39,033 bases of DNA from Candidatus Neomarinimicrobiota bacterium (GTDB lineage: Bacteria; Fidelibacterota; SORT01), in assembly GCA_022573815.1 (NCBI GenBank), contig JACZTG010000021.1, positions 1-39,033 of the forward strand, given 5' to 3'. Shown here piece after piece: positions 26,329-36,063 of this stretch. Made by a program: the position numbers and the translations under genes. The number at the start of each line of letters is the position of its first letter. The stretch's first letter is position 1. The notes below the pieces were generated by a model. That model did no database searches, was not told where the DNA came from, and saw nothing but the letters and a program-made list of their open reading frames with translations.

Positions 26329-27947
26329 TGAGCAATTCGCCTGTTAAATCCGATTTTCTCGTTATCGGCAGCGGTATCGCCGGATTGTCATTTGCTCTTA
26401 AAGCTGCGGATTTGGGCAGCGTCGTTGTCATCACTAAAAAAGATAACAAAGAATCGGCTACGAATTATGCCCAGGGTGGAATCGCTTCGGTCTTGACAGA
26501 TGAGGATTCGGTGGAGCTGCACGTAAAAGACACGCTTAATGCGGGTGACGGTTTATGCGATGTTAACGCGGTGAATACTATGGTTCGTGAAGGTCCGAAT
26601 TGTATTAAAGATTTGCAGGAATGGGGCGTCAAGTTCACACAAAAGAACGATTCTTCCGGTGATTTTGACCTCGGAAGAGAAGGGGGACACAGTGTTAGCA
26701 GGGTTTACCACGCCGGAGACATTACAGGGAGACAAATTGAAAAAGCACTGGTAGATGCAGTTTCTTCGCATAATAATATAGAGATATACGAACATCATCT
26801 CGCTTTAGATCTAATCACCGAACATCATTTTAAACCGAATTTTCAACTTAGCCGGAAAAATATCAGCTGCTACGGGGCGTATGTCTATGATACTCATAAT
26901 TCGTCTATTAAACGATTCCTCGCTAAAAACACACTGCTTTGCACAGGAGGAGTCGGAAGGGTATATCGGCATACCACCAATCCGAAAATAGCAACCGGAG
27001 ATGGAATCGCTATGGCATATCGTGCAGGCGCCGAATTGGCGAATCTTGAATTTATGCAATTTCATCCGACCGCTCTTTATAATCCGGACGGCGATCCATT
27101 TTTGCTTTCAGAGGCGATAAGAGGTTTCGGGGGTGTACTCCTGACGATATCGGGCGAGAAGTTTATGGAGAAATACGATAAAAGAGGAGACTTAGCCTCC
27201 CGTGATATTGTGGCAAGAGCGATTGACAATGAACTGAAATTAAGCGGGGATAAGTATGTTTATTTAGATCTGACTCATTTAGACGGCGCATCAGTTAAAG
27301 AACGGTTTCCTAATATATATGAAAGATGCCTGCAACATAAAATTGACATAACATCAGAACCTATACCTGTTGTTCCCGCCGCTCACTATATGTGTGGAGG
27401 AGTAACGACGGATTCGCATGGGGCGAGTACGCTGCCTCACTTATTGGCTGTGGGAGAGGTGGCTTGCACGGGTGTGCATGGAGCAAATCGATTGGCAAGT
27501 AACAGCCTGCTGGAAGGAGTTGTGTTTTCCAAAAGAGCATTTGAAACGATAAAAAAATCAAAAGATTATCAATCAGATAGGTTTCCCGATGTGCCGGAAT
27601 GGGACGACAGTGGAACATTCGATCAGGAAGAGTGGATACTGATTTCACATGATATTAAGGAGATACAGGAAATTATGTGGGATTATGTGGGAATTATCAG
27701 GACAAATCTTCGATTGAAACGCGCGTTGGATAGGATAAAGATGATCAATAGCGAAATTGAAGAGTACTACAGAAAAACTATTGTTTCGGAGGGGCTTATT
27801 GAGCTGCACAATCTTGCCGCCGTTGCATACCTTATCATCAGGAGCGCGGTTATGAGAAAAGAGAGTAGAGGGCTTCATTACAATAACGATTATCCGAAGA
27901 AATCTAAAGTATGGCAAAAGAACACACGAATTATGAGAAAGTTTTAA
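26328..27947 (+). CDS. nadB: L-aspartate oxidase
   Basis: 539 residues. FAD-binding GSGIAGLSFALKAADLG at the N-terminus, then ATNYAQGGIASVL, EGGHSVSRVYHAGDITG, EFMQFHPTALY, SEAIRGFGGVL, AAHYMCGGV and GVHGANRLASNSLLEGVVF, all typical of NadB. It oxidises L-aspartate to iminoaspartate, the first step of de novo NAD synthesis. The ATG overlaps the polA stop by one base, so the two are translationally coupled. nadA and nadC are not in the window. Confidence 0.95.
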   Translation: MSNSPVKSDFLVIGSGIAGLSFALKAADLGSVVVITKKDNKESATNYAQGGIASVLTDEDSVELHVKDTLNAGDGLCDVNAVNTMVREGPNCIKDLQEWGVKFTQKNDSSGDFDLGREGGHSVSRVYHAGDITGRQIEKALVDAVSSHNNIEIYEHHLALDLITEHHFKPNFQLSRKNISCYGAYVYDTHNSSIKRFLAKNTLLCTGGVGRVYRHTTNPKIATGDGIAMAYRAGAELANLEFMQFHPTALYNPDGDPFLLSEAIRGFGGVLLTISGEKFMEKYDKRGDLASRDIVARAIDNELKLSGDKYVYLDLTHLDGASVKERFPNIYERCLQHKIDITSEPIPVVPAAHYMCGGVTTDSHGASTLPHLLAVGEVACTGVHGANRLASNSLLEGVVFSKRAFETIKKSKDYQSDRFPDVPEWDDSGTFDQEEWILISHDIKEIQEIMWDYVGIIRTNLRLKRALDRIKMINSEIEEYYRKTIVSEGLIELHNLAAVAYLIIRSAVMRKESRGLHYNNDYPKKSKVWQKNTRIMRKF

Positions 27948-28039
27948 GATGGTAATTCGAGCGTTAAACACTATCTTTTGCTTGTTCAATATGATTATTT
28001 CAAGAGAAAATACATCCATTAGATTAAGGAATTCAAATA

Positions 28040-28537
28040 ATGATTGAAAAGACACTTGTGCTTATTAAGCCGGACGGCGTTTCACGATCTTTAACGGGCG
28101 AGATATTTGCTCGTTTCGAAAAATCAGGGCTTAAAATAGTCGGGCTGAAGATGCTTCAGGCAACCAAGGAATTAGTCGGTAACCATTACACGGAAGAAGA
28201 TATAGGAGCCAGATTAGGCGAGAAGATTCGTAACCTCTTAATTGATTTCGTTACGGAAGGACCTGTAGTAGCTGGAGTAATTGAAGGGGATGAAGCTATT
28301 GAAGTCGTCAGGAAGATGTGCGGAGCGACCGAGCCGAAAAGCGCTTTACCCGGAACCATACGCGGTGACTATTCACACCATAGCTACGGTTATGCGGATG
28401 AGGCGGGTACGGCCGTCCGGAATGTAATTCATGCGTCTTCAGATAAGGATGCGGCGAAGGCAGAAATAAACGTTTGGTTTGCGGAAAATGAAATTGTTTC
28501 ATATGACAGAGCAGACCAACGCCATCACTGGGAGTAA
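28040..28537 (+). CDS. ndk: Nucleoside diphosphate kinase
   Basis: 165 residues. N-terminus EKTLVLIKPDGV, active-site His in RNVIHASSD, and GTIRGDY followed by the C-terminal WFAENEIVSYDRADQRHHWE extension, which is longer than the E. coli form and seen in archaeal-like and some bacterial NDKs. It balances NTP and dNTP pools. AAGGA precedes the ATG. Confidence 0.96.
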   Translation: MIEKTLVLIKPDGVSRSLTGEIFARFEKSGLKIVGLKMLQATKELVGNHYTEEDIGARLGEKIRNLLIDFVTEGPVVAGVIEGDEAIEVVRKMCGATEPKSALPGTIRGDYSHHSYGYADEAGTAVRNVIHASSDKDAAKAEINVWFAENEIVSYDRADQRHHWE

Positions 28538-29015
28538 CGTCAAAGTCGAAACCAAGACGGCATATCTGTCAGGAGCGATGGAATACGCTCCTGACAGAGG
28601 AGAAAAATGGAGAAAGAGCATTTCTATTCGCCTCAAGCAAGAGCTCGGACACGAAGTATTCAATCCGAATGATGAATCGAATATAATATTGAGTTCGGAA
28701 GAAAAATCGAACTTTAAGAGTTGGAAGGAAAGTGACATAGAAAAGTTTAAGCTGCTTATTCATAAGATTATCAATCACGATCTTGGATTTCTCACGAAAA
28801 AAACTGATTATGTAGTATGTTTTTGGGATGAGTATGCAAGCTTGGGAGGAGGAACTCAGGGAGAAATTACTGTAGCATATCAAAATAAAATTCCGGTCTT
28901 TTTATTAACAAAAATGCCTGTAACCCGCATAAGTTCTTGGATTTTGGGTTGTTCTGAAAAAATATTTTTCGATGAAAATAGCCTTATTTCCGATCTAAAA
29001 AATCGATATAAATGA
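28503..29015 (+). CDS. Nucleoside 2-deoxyribosyltransferase-like protein
   Basis: About 170 residues from ATG 28503, overlapping the last 35 bases of ndk; the start is uncertain. AYLSGAMEY near the N-terminus, YVVCFWDEY, and GGGTQGEITVAYQNKIPVFLL resemble the nucleoside 2-deoxyribosyltransferase fold, where a Glu in the GTxxE region is the nucleophile. The family exchanges bases on deoxyribonucleosides or hydrolyses N-glycosidic bonds. The overlap with ndk suggests shared expression and a nucleotide-salvage role. Actual substrate unknown. Confidence 0.65.
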   Translation: MTEQTNAITGSNVKVETKTAYLSGAMEYAPDRGEKWRKSISIRLKQELGHEVFNPNDESNIILSSEEKSNFKSWKESDIEKFKLLIHKIINHDLGFLTKKTDYVVCFWDEYASLGGGTQGEITVAYQNKIPVFLLTKMPVTRISSWILGCSEKIFFDENSLISDLKNRYK

Positions 29016-29161
29016 TAAAAATTACAGCAGTTATAACTACATTATAATTAACAACATAGGGCTTATGCATTTATGCTTTGAAAGTAAGTATAATTCCCGC
29101 AAACTCACTATGTTCAAGCGTTATAGGGAATACATAATTATTTAAAAAATGAATTTTTTCC

Positions 29162-29189
29162 TTGACATTCGGATGCTCAAGCTTATATT
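29162..29189 (+). promoter_or_regulatory. Putative sigma-70 promoter of the HU gene
   Basis: -35 TTGACA at 29162-29167, a 16-base spacer and -10 TATATT at 29184-29189, about 70 bases before the HU start. Confidence 0.6.
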
Positions 29190-29260
29190 GCTTCTAAGAG
29201 CAAGTAGCCATAAGGGTTACAGCGGTTTCACCCATCAACAACCTAAATGGAGGATCTCAA

Positions 29261-29536
29261 ATGAACAAATCAGAACTTATCGAAGCAATCGCATCAGACA
29301 GTGGATTGACAAAAGTTCAGGCAGAAGGCGCGTTGAATGCAGTAACATCGAACATTACAGCCGCACTTACAAAGAGAGACAAAGTCACGCTGGTTGGATT
29401 TGGCACATTTTCCACGTCAGATCGCGCTGCTCGTACCGGAAGGAACCCACGCACAGGCGCGGCAATCCAAATTCCGGCTACAACGGTACCGAAGTTCAAA
29501 GCAGGGAAAGAGCTCAAAGCAGCAATCAAGTTGTAA
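29261..29536 (+). CDS. hup: HU family DNA-binding protein
   Basis: 91 residues, the usual HU length. MNKSELIEAIA, a helical dimer core, VGFGTFS and the DNA-binding arm RTGRNPRTGAAIQIPA with the intercalating Pro, then PKFKAGKELK. GGAGGA lies upstream of the ATG. It is a single-gene unit with its own promoter and terminator. It bends and compacts DNA in the nucleoid. Confidence 0.97.
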   Translation: MNKSELIEAIASDSGLTKVQAEGALNAVTSNITAALTKRDKVTLVGFGTFSTSDRAARTGRNPRTGAAIQIPATTVPKFKAGKELKAAIKL

Positions 29537-29560
29537 ATTATTTCCCAGCAATAACATTAA

Positions 29561-29595
29561 AGACAGCGGACACTCAGTGTTCGCTGTCTTTTTTA
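29561..29595 (+). terminator. Intrinsic terminator after the HU gene
   Basis: A stem of about 13 bp, AGACAGCG plus GACAC pairing with GTGTT plus CGCTGTCT (29561-29589, loop TCA, one G-T pair), followed by a T-run to 29594. It lies only 15 bases before the next start codon. Confidence 0.95.
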
Positions 29596-29609
29596 TATAT
29601 GGGTCAATT

Positions 29610-30560
29610 ATGTATTTCTTAGGGTTAGATGGTGGCGGCACTAAAACTGAAGCAGTCCTCACTGACCTTTCCGGCAATCAACTGCGCAGAGCGGAAGGAG
29701 GTCCGGGTAATGTCTCCACTCTGGGTCAAGAAGGCGTTAAAGAGTTAATTTCAAATCTAATTGAGAATCTATTAAAGGGAGAGCCTCTGTCACATATTAA
29801 AAACGCTACGTTATGTTTTGCGGGAATAGGTAGAGAGCAGGAAAAATTTTTGATGAGCGATTTGATTGCATCGTTGGGATTAACTGAATTTAATCTCAAG
29901 ACTGATGCTGAAATACTTCATTTCGCCGCATTCGATGAGGAGGACGGTATTGTTCTCGAGGCGGGAACGGGAGCAGTGTGCGTCATAAAATCCGGCGGAA
30001 AGTTGAAACAATTTGGAGGCTGGGGATACCTTCTTGGAGATGACGGTGGAGGATATTCTATCGGTAGATATGCCTTGCGTAAAGTCCTTGCGGAAATTGA
30101 AAGCGATCAACCCCTGTCAGATTTCTCCGCTCAAATTATGAACCATTTCAAAGTAAAGATGCCTGAAGAAATTATCACAAAAGTATATGGCGCAGAGAGC
30201 TCACAAATGCTGATAGCATCCTGCGCAAAACTCGTCTCTTCTTTGGCGTTATCCCGCATTCAGGAAGCTAATGTCATTATTACCGAAGCTGCAAAATCTC
30301 TCTATAATCTTGTGATTAATGCAGTTGAATCCGCGAAAATTAAACCTCCTTATAGTATAGCGCTTGCAGGCTCTGTTCTCGGTTTGAACTCACCTGTTCA
30401 AGATCAGTTCAAAGAGCTTGCATCAAAATCATCTTTTGATTTTAATTATTCCGATATTTTATATACATCGGCGGAGGCGGCTTTAATACACGCAATAAAG
30501 AACTCCGGCGAAGCTATTTCTGATTCACTGCAGCTCAAACTCCGGGAGCCCGCAATATGA
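29610..30560 (+). CDS. BadF/BadG/BcrA/BcrD-family sugar kinase (N-acetylglucosamine/MurNAc kinase-like)
   Basis: 316 residues from ATG 29610, which gives the family N-terminus MYFLGLDGGGTKTEAVL. Upstream in-frame codons run into the HU gene and terminator. The ATPase fold shows DGGGTKT (phosphate 1), VLEAGTGAV, GGWGYLLGDDGGGYSIGR and ALAGSVLG. Relatives include mammalian-type GlcNAc kinase and the Clostridium MurNAc/GlcNAc kinase MurK. There is no clear SD and no promoter after the HU terminator, so read-through or an internal promoter must drive it. It overlaps alr by 4 bases. Confidence 0.8.
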   Translation: MYFLGLDGGGTKTEAVLTDLSGNQLRRAEGGPGNVSTLGQEGVKELISNLIENLLKGEPLSHIKNATLCFAGIGREQEKFLMSDLIASLGLTEFNLKTDAEILHFAAFDEEDGIVLEAGTGAVCVIKSGGKLKQFGGWGYLLGDDGGGYSIGRYALRKVLAEIESDQPLSDFSAQIMNHFKVKMPEEIITKVYGAESSQMLIASCAKLVSSLALSRIQEANVIITEAAKSLYNLVINAVESAKIKPPYSIALAGSVLGLNSPVQDQFKELASKSSFDFNYSDILYTSAEAALIHAIKNSGEAISDSLQLKLREPAI

Positions 30561-31678
30561 GTCATGGCGGTCATCTTTCTTGGGCTGAAATTGATATTGG
30601 AGCTCTGCGACATAACTATTGGCTATTAAAAAAGAGAGCCGGAACTGCCGGAATAATGGCAGTGGTGAAAGCGGATGCCTACGGTCATGGCGCAATAGAG
30701 GTTAGCAAAGCGTTCATAGAAGAAGGTGTTGCTATGCTCGCTGTGGCATTCGTCCAAGAAGGAATCGAACTTCGAGATGCAGGTATAAAAACGCCCATTC
30801 TTGTATTTGCCAAACCATCGGCGGACAATATCGGTATTCAACTCCAAAATGAATTGGATGTCACAATTTCAGCTGTGGACGATGTGGATTTAGTTTCTTC
30901 TACTGCGAAAAAACTTTCATCATCTGCCCGTGTCCATCTAAACATAGATACGGGGATGAACAGGCTCGGTGTTCGATTTAGTGATGCAGTTGAGACTGCT
31001 GAAAAACTATCAGCAGTTAAGGAACTTGAATTTGCTGGTTTATATTCTCATCTTTCAACGTCCGATGATATTGATTCAGACACGAGCAAATTTCAAATTA
31101 AAGATTACAATGAGATTATTGATATTCTTGAAAGAAAGAAAATTAATTATGGACTTCGTCATCTGGCAAACTCAGGTGGGTTATTAAATTATCCTGAGTC
31201 TGTTTTTGATATGGTCAGGTTGGGAATATCTTTGTACGGCCACAACCCGAATCCGCATCAGCAAAGTGAGGATAAGTTAATACAGGTAATGACACTTAAA
31301 TCCACAGTAGTTATGGTGCGTGATGTTGATGAAGGGATGTCTGTAAGTTATGGTCGGAGCTGGATAGCAAAACAAAAAACCAGGATTGCCACTATTCCCA
31401 TTGGCTACGCAGACGGAATCAACAGGCAATTGTCAAACGATATGGAAGTGCTTATCGGGGGGAATCGCCATCCTGTAGTCGGAAGAGTTACGATGGATAT
31501 GGTTATGGCGGATGTGGGTTCATCAAATATCGAAAAAGGGGATGAAGTAGTTATTTACGGAACACAGGGTAATCAAACCATCACCATCTCAGATATTGCT
31601 CAATGCCTAAAAACAATCCCGTATGAAATCTGTTGTTCGGTCTCAAATAGAATTCCAAGAATTTATGTAAACATTTGA
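30557..31678 (+). CDS. alr: Alanine racemase
   Basis: 373 residues. PLP lysine in AVVKADAYGHGA, RVHLNIDTGMNRLG, GLYSHLSTSDD, MVRLGISLYGHNP and the catalytic Tyr region PIGYADGINR; GRVTMDMVMADVG completes the Alr set. It interconverts L- and D-alanine. GGGAG precedes the ATG, which overlaps the kinase stop by 4 bases. The following gene begins within 15 bases. Confidence 0.96.
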   Translation: MSHGGHLSWAEIDIGALRHNYWLLKKRAGTAGIMAVVKADAYGHGAIEVSKAFIEEGVAMLAVAFVQEGIELRDAGIKTPILVFAKPSADNIGIQLQNELDVTISAVDDVDLVSSTAKKLSSSARVHLNIDTGMNRLGVRFSDAVETAEKLSAVKELEFAGLYSHLSTSDDIDSDTSKFQIKDYNEIIDILERKKINYGLRHLANSGGLLNYPESVFDMVRLGISLYGHNPNPHQQSEDKLIQVMTLKSTVVMVRDVDEGMSVSYGRSWIAKQKTRIATIPIGYADGINRQLSNDMEVLIGGNRHPVVGRVTMDMVMADVGSSNIEKGDEVVIYGTQGNQTITISDIAQCLKTIPYEICCSVSNRIPRIYVNI

Positions 31679-31692
31679 GGATGAAGGATTAC

Positions 31693-34548
31693 ATGAAAAA
31701 ATATTTTTATTTATTCAGTATGACCATAATGTTGGGATGCTCTTCGATAGGTGTGAAAAGTGGAGAAAGTTGGGTAAATCATCAACTCAATAATATGACG
31801 TTAGAAGAAAAGGTCGGACAGTTGATGGTGCCTGCGTATACTCCGAGGTTTTTTAACGAAAATAATTATCAGTTTAATCGTCTAAAAAAATTAGTAAAAG
31901 AATATCACGTCGGTGGAGTGATGTTTTTTCGCGGAAATCCATATGCGGTTGGAAGGTCAGTTGAACGGCTTCAGGATGTGGCTAAAATACCATTGCTCAT
32001 AATGGCTGATATGGAATGGGGACTCCCGATGAGGGTAAATGAAAGCACGCGATTCCTTCAAAATATGGCAACAGCAGCAACGGGAAACGAAAATAACGCA
32101 TACGAAATCGGTAAAGTTACGGGAAGAGAAGCACGTGCTATCGGAGTGCATATAGGTTTTGCTCCGGTTATGGATGTCAATAACAATCCCGATAACATAA
32201 TTATCAACACGCGTTCATATGGAGAAGACCCGGAGCTGGTTGCAAGAATGGGCAGTGAATTTATACGTGGCTTGCAGGAAGAAGGAGTTTATGCTACTGC
32301 GAAGCATTTCCCCGGTCATGGAGATACTAATGTAGATACACATATGTCTCTTCCAACTATAAACGCTTCAATGGAAAGGATGAGAAATTTAGAACTTCCT
32401 CCATTTCAGGCTGCAGTGGATGCTGGAGTTAAAGTTGTAATGGCGGCACACATAACATTTAGTCAAGTCAAACAGATGGAAGGGAGACCGGTTACGCTTG
32501 ATCCCTATTTTTTAGAGGATATTTTGAGAAAAGAGATGGGATTTGAAGGTCTGATAATCTCCGATGCGATGGATATGGGCGGAATTACCGGTAACTACTG
32601 GTCCGGTGAGGCAGCAGTAATGGCAATTAATTCCGGCATTGATATGGTTTTGTTATCACCAAATTTCGAAAGTACATATAAATTCGTCTTACAAGCGGTT
32701 AAAGAAGGTCGAATCTCTATTGAGAGACTTAACGAGGCGGTTGGACGAATCCTGAGAGCTAAAGCTGATCACGGACTTGAAAAAAAGCCATATTACAGCG
32801 AAGAAAACTTAGAAAAAGTACTGTCCCAATCTAAATCAGCTATCAAAGCGGCTCAAATCGCCAACGCTTCAATGACGCTTTTGAGGGATGATAAAAATAT
32901 CTTCCCGTTGCATGCAGAGGATATTAATAGAGCTCTTGTACTAACTATAACTGATGAAGAAAACACTGCCTGGCGTGGAAATACTTTAAACAGCCAGGTT
33001 AAAACAAGGGTTCCGAATATAGAAACGGCATTTATGGATCCGCGCTCCACACAGGATGATATTGATAAAATTATGCTCATAGCAGACTCGGTAGATGCTA
33101 TTATCGTCGGTGTGTACGTAAAATGGCGCGACCGGAAAGGGACTATTTCACTTCCTGACACAATCGTCACTCTCTTAAAGAAATTTTTTAAAATCGATAA
33201 ACCGATGGCTGTAACCGCTTTCGGTTCCCCTTATACTTTGAGGCAGATGCCTGAAGTTCCTTCATATCTGTGCGCTTATGAAACAGTTTCGTTAGCTCAG
33301 AGAGCGGCAGTGCGGGCAATATTCGGAGAAATACCAATTAACGCAAAACTGCCTGTCTCGATTCCCGGTTATTATGAAATTGGCGATGGATTGGTGAGGC
33401 CGGCCAGAAAAATGGAATTAGTGAGAAACATCAATGATACTCTTCTCTCGGAAGCATACGAAGTTCTGGATAAAGCGATTAAGGATTCGGTATTTCCCGG
33501 CGCGCAAATTGCCGTTGTTCGAAAAGGAGAACTCATTGCGAGTAAATCATTCGGTCGCCAGACCTACGACCCGGCATCACCGATAATTACGGCGGAGACA
33601 ATGTATGATATGGCTTCAATCACCAAGGTAGCGGCTACAACGCTTGTCGCTATGGGATTATGGGAAAAGAAAAAGCTGGTTCTCGACATTCCGATTAAGA
33701 GTTACCTGCCAGAATACGGCGGCGGTGAAAAAGATGATGTAACTCTCAGGCATCTGCTGACACACTCTTCGGGATCCCATTGGTGGGTCGATTTATGGAA
33801 TAAGGCTTCAAACAAAGAAGAAGCGTATAAATATATTTATGGTCTCCCTCTTGATTTTTCACCGGGTGATTCAATGATATACTCTGATCTCGGACTTATC
33901 CTTATGTTGGATATACTCGAAACTGTTACGGGCAGCACTCTTGATAAGCTTGCAAACAGAGCAATTTACAAACCTATGGGGATGAAGAACACAATGTTCA
34001 ATCCTCCCAAATCTCTTTTATACAGAATTGCTCCAACAGAAATCGGCGGAAGTATGAACAGACCGTTGATTCACGGAGATGTTCATGATGAAAATTCTAA
34101 TTTTCTCGGAGGCGTTTCCACGCATGCAGGGTTGTTTTCTACGGCAGAAGATATGGCGGCACTCGCTCAAATGCTGATAAACGGCGGTATCTATCGTCAC
34201 AGACGGTTTTTCAAACCCTCAACTATTCAGGAATGGACTACGAGACAATATATCACCGAGTCCAGCGATAGAGCTCTCGGTTGGGATACACCGTCGGACC
34301 ATGGCTCTTCGGCGGGAGATTATTTTTCTAAAAATAGTTACGGACATATGGGCTTTACCGGAACATCCTTTTGGGTCGATCCAACAAGAGAAATTGCGAT
34401 TGTTTTGCTGACTAACAGAGTTCATCCCACGAGAGAAAAGGGAGGAATGTATCGAGTCAGAAGAGACTTTCATAATGCTGCTATGAAAGCTATTCTGAAA
34501 GAGATGGGAGAACCGCTAACGGAAACGGATATGGCTGAGAAGAGCTAA
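31693..34548 (+). CDS. Bifunctional lipoprotein: GH3 beta-N-acetylglucosaminidase (NagZ-like) fused to serine beta-lactamase-fold amidase (AmiE-like)
   Basis: 951 residues from ATG 31693, chosen for AAGGA at 31684-31688 and a clean lipoprotein signal (MKKYFYLFSMTIMLGC). ATG 31681 is an alternative. Residues about 25-400 form the GH3 barrel with AKHFPGHGDTNVDTH (about 203-217), the His/Asp general-acid dyad specific to NagZ-type enzymes, and ISDAMDMGG holding the nucleophile Asp. A GH3 C-domain follows to about 580. Residues about 590-945 are a serine hydrolase with SITK (Ser642), YSD (Tyr730) and HMGFTGT (His885). In B. subtilis, separate AmiE and NagZ act together on muropeptides; here they are one chain. 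It probably acts at the outer membrane or periplasm. Confidence 0.9.
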   Translation: MKKYFYLFSMTIMLGCSSIGVKSGESWVNHQLNNMTLEEKVGQLMVPAYTPRFFNENNYQFNRLKKLVKEYHVGGVMFFRGNPYAVGRSVERLQDVAKIPLLIMADMEWGLPMRVNESTRFLQNMATAATGNENNAYEIGKVTGREARAIGVHIGFAPVMDVNNNPDNIIINTRSYGEDPELVARMGSEFIRGLQEEGVYATAKHFPGHGDTNVDTHMSLPTINASMERMRNLELPPFQAAVDAGVKVVMAAHITFSQVKQMEGRPVTLDPYFLEDILRKEMGFEGLIISDAMDMGGITGNYWSGEAAVMAINSGIDMVLLSPNFESTYKFVLQAVKEGRISIERLNEAVGRILRAKADHGLEKKPYYSEENLEKVLSQSKSAIKAAQIANASMTLLRDDKNIFPLHAEDINRALVLTITDEENTAWRGNTLNSQVKTRVPNIETAFMDPRSTQDDIDKIMLIADSVDAIIVGVYVKWRDRKGTISLPDTIVTLLKKFFKIDKPMAVTAFGSPYTLRQMPEVPSYLCAYETVSLAQRAAVRAIFGEIPINAKLPVSIPGYYEIGDGLVRPARKMELVRNINDTLLSEAYEVLDKAIKDSVFPGAQIAVVRKGELIASKSFGRQTYDPASPIITAETMYDMASITKVAATTLVAMGLWEKKKLVLDIPIKSYLPEYGGGEKDDVTLRHLLTHSSGSHWWVDLWNKASNKEEAYKYIYGLPLDFSPGDSMIYSDLGLILMLDILETVTGSTLDKLANRAIYKPMGMKNTMFNPPKSLLYRIAPTEIGGSMNRPLIHGDVHDENSNFLGGVSTHAGLFSTAEDMAALAQMLINGGIYRHRRFFKPSTIQEWTTRQYITESSDRALGWDTPSDHGSSAGDYFSKNSYGHMGFTGTSFWVDPTREIAIVLLTNRVHPTREKGGMYRVRRDFHNAAMKAILKEMGEPLTETDMAEKS

Positions 34549-36063
34549 GTGGGTTTTACATCTGTTGATATTCTGATTGTAGTCGTATATATGGCGGCAT
34601 CGGTCGGTTTTGGCGCATGGATAGGCAGAAAGCAAAGTAACACGACAGATTACTTTTTAGGCGGAAGAAATATTCCCTGGTTCGCTGTATCTTTAAGCAT
34701 AGTGGCCACCGAAACAAGCGTTTTGACATTTATCAGTATTCCGGCAGTGGCGTATCTGGGTAATTTGACGTTCCTTCAAATAGTTTTCGGCTATATGCTC
34801 GGCAGAATACTTGTGGCAATGATATTACTGCCCGCCTATTCAGAAGGTAAAATCGAAACGGCTTACCATTTTCTCGGAAATCGGTTCGGTCAACAGATGC
34901 GGATGACCGCAAGCATAACGTTTATGGTTACAAGGCTTCTTGCCGACGGTGTAAGGCTCTTTGCTACCGCAATTCCGTTGACGATAATAATTAAAGGAAG
35001 CGGTCTTTTTTCAGGATATTCCGACAGTCAATTTTACGCGTTTTCAATTATACTTATCGGTCTGTTAACGATGGTTTATACCTACATCGGTGGTATTCGC
35101 TCTGTCATATGGATGGATGTAATACAAATGGCGGTGTACATCGGCGGCGCACTGTTCGCCGCAGTGATCATTCTAAATAAACTGCCTGACGGATTCGGCA
35201 GTGTGCTTAGCTGGGCATCTGACGGGAATAAACTGCAATGGTTCTATCTGGGAACAGATCTGTCTCTCAGCGAGTTTATTACGAAACCATATACATTCTT
35301 TACAGCATTATTTGCCGGAGCAATTTTCTCTCTCGCTTCACACGGTACCGATCAGCTGATAATTCAGCGGGTGCTAACATGCAAAGATAAACGTTCGAGC
35401 CAGAAAGCAATTTCATTCAGCGGATTATTTGTATTCATACAATTTCTACTGTTTTTGATGTTGGGGGCGATGTTGTACGCCTATTATGAAGGTCAGACTC
35501 CCGAACAATTGGGATTAACCCGTGCCGACGGTATTTTCCCGAAATTTATAGTAGAAGATTTGCCTGTAGGAGTAAGTGGTCTTATAGTCGCTGCGCTTTT
35601 TGCCGCTGCGATGAGTACGCTTTCCAGCAGCTTATCCAGTCTTTCAAGCGCCACAGTTTTAGATGTTTATAAGCCCCTTTTCGGGAAAGATAAATCAGAA
35701 GATGAAATGTTGTCAATTTCGCGCTTCGTCACGTTAGGTTGGGGAATAATTCTTATTACTACTGCCATTCTATTCATAGGATTGGAAGGCACAGTTGTAG
35801 AAGTAGCTCTTGGGATAGCCTCTTATACCTACGGTGGCTTATTGGGTACATTTTTACTCGGATTAATATACAAGAAAGCATCTCAAAAAGATGCTCTTAT
35901 AGGTTTCTTTACTGCTCTTGTGGCGATGATAATCTTTATAACGTCATGGGAAATCGCCTGGCCCCTATATACTGTTGTAGGCAGTTCGGCTGTGATAATT
36001 ACAGGAATTATTTCAAGCAATTTCGGCGCGCAGGGAACTCCAAAAAATAATAGGAATAACTAA
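34549..36063 (+). CDS. Sodium:solute symporter (SSS family) 1
   Basis: 504 residues from GTG, immediately after the previous stop. About 13 membrane helices. SSS signatures include TTDYFLGGRNIPWFAVSLSI, ATETSVLTFISIPA, TYIGGIRSVIWMDVIQ, SHGTDQLIIQRVLTCKD and SGLIVAALFAAAMSTLSSSL. The LeuT-fold family co-transports sodium with sugars, amino acids or vitamins. Operon position after the GH3-amidase suggests uptake of a peptidoglycan product; this is inference. Confidence 0.9.
   Translation: MGFTSVDILIVVVYMAASVGFGAWIGRKQSNTTDYFLGGRNIPWFAVSLSIVATETSVLTFISIPAVAYLGNLTFLQIVFGYMLGRILVAMILLPAYSEGKIETAYHFLGNRFGQQMRMTASITFMVTRLLADGVRLFATAIPLTIIIKGSGLFSGYSDSQFYAFSIILIGLLTMVYTYIGGIRSVIWMDVIQMAVYIGGALFAAVIILNKLPDGFGSVLSWASDGNKLQWFYLGTDLSLSEFITKPYTFFTALFAGAIFSLASHGTDQLIIQRVLTCKDKRSSQKAISFSGLFVFIQFLLFLMLGAMLYAYYEGQTPEQLGLTRADGIFPKFIVEDLPVGVSGLIVAALFAAAMSTLSSSLSSLSSATVLDVYKPLFGKDKSEDEMLSISRFVTLGWGIILITTAILFIGLEGTVVEVALGIASYTYGGLLGTFLLGLIYKKASQKDALIGFFTALVAMIIFITSWEIAWPLYTVVGSSAVIITGIISSNFGAQGTPKNNRNN

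Noticed and set aside
29149-29622. 157-codon ORF covering the HU gene in another frame
   Set aside because: It runs through the HU promoter, gene and terminator; the HU product is unmistakable, so this is a shadow.
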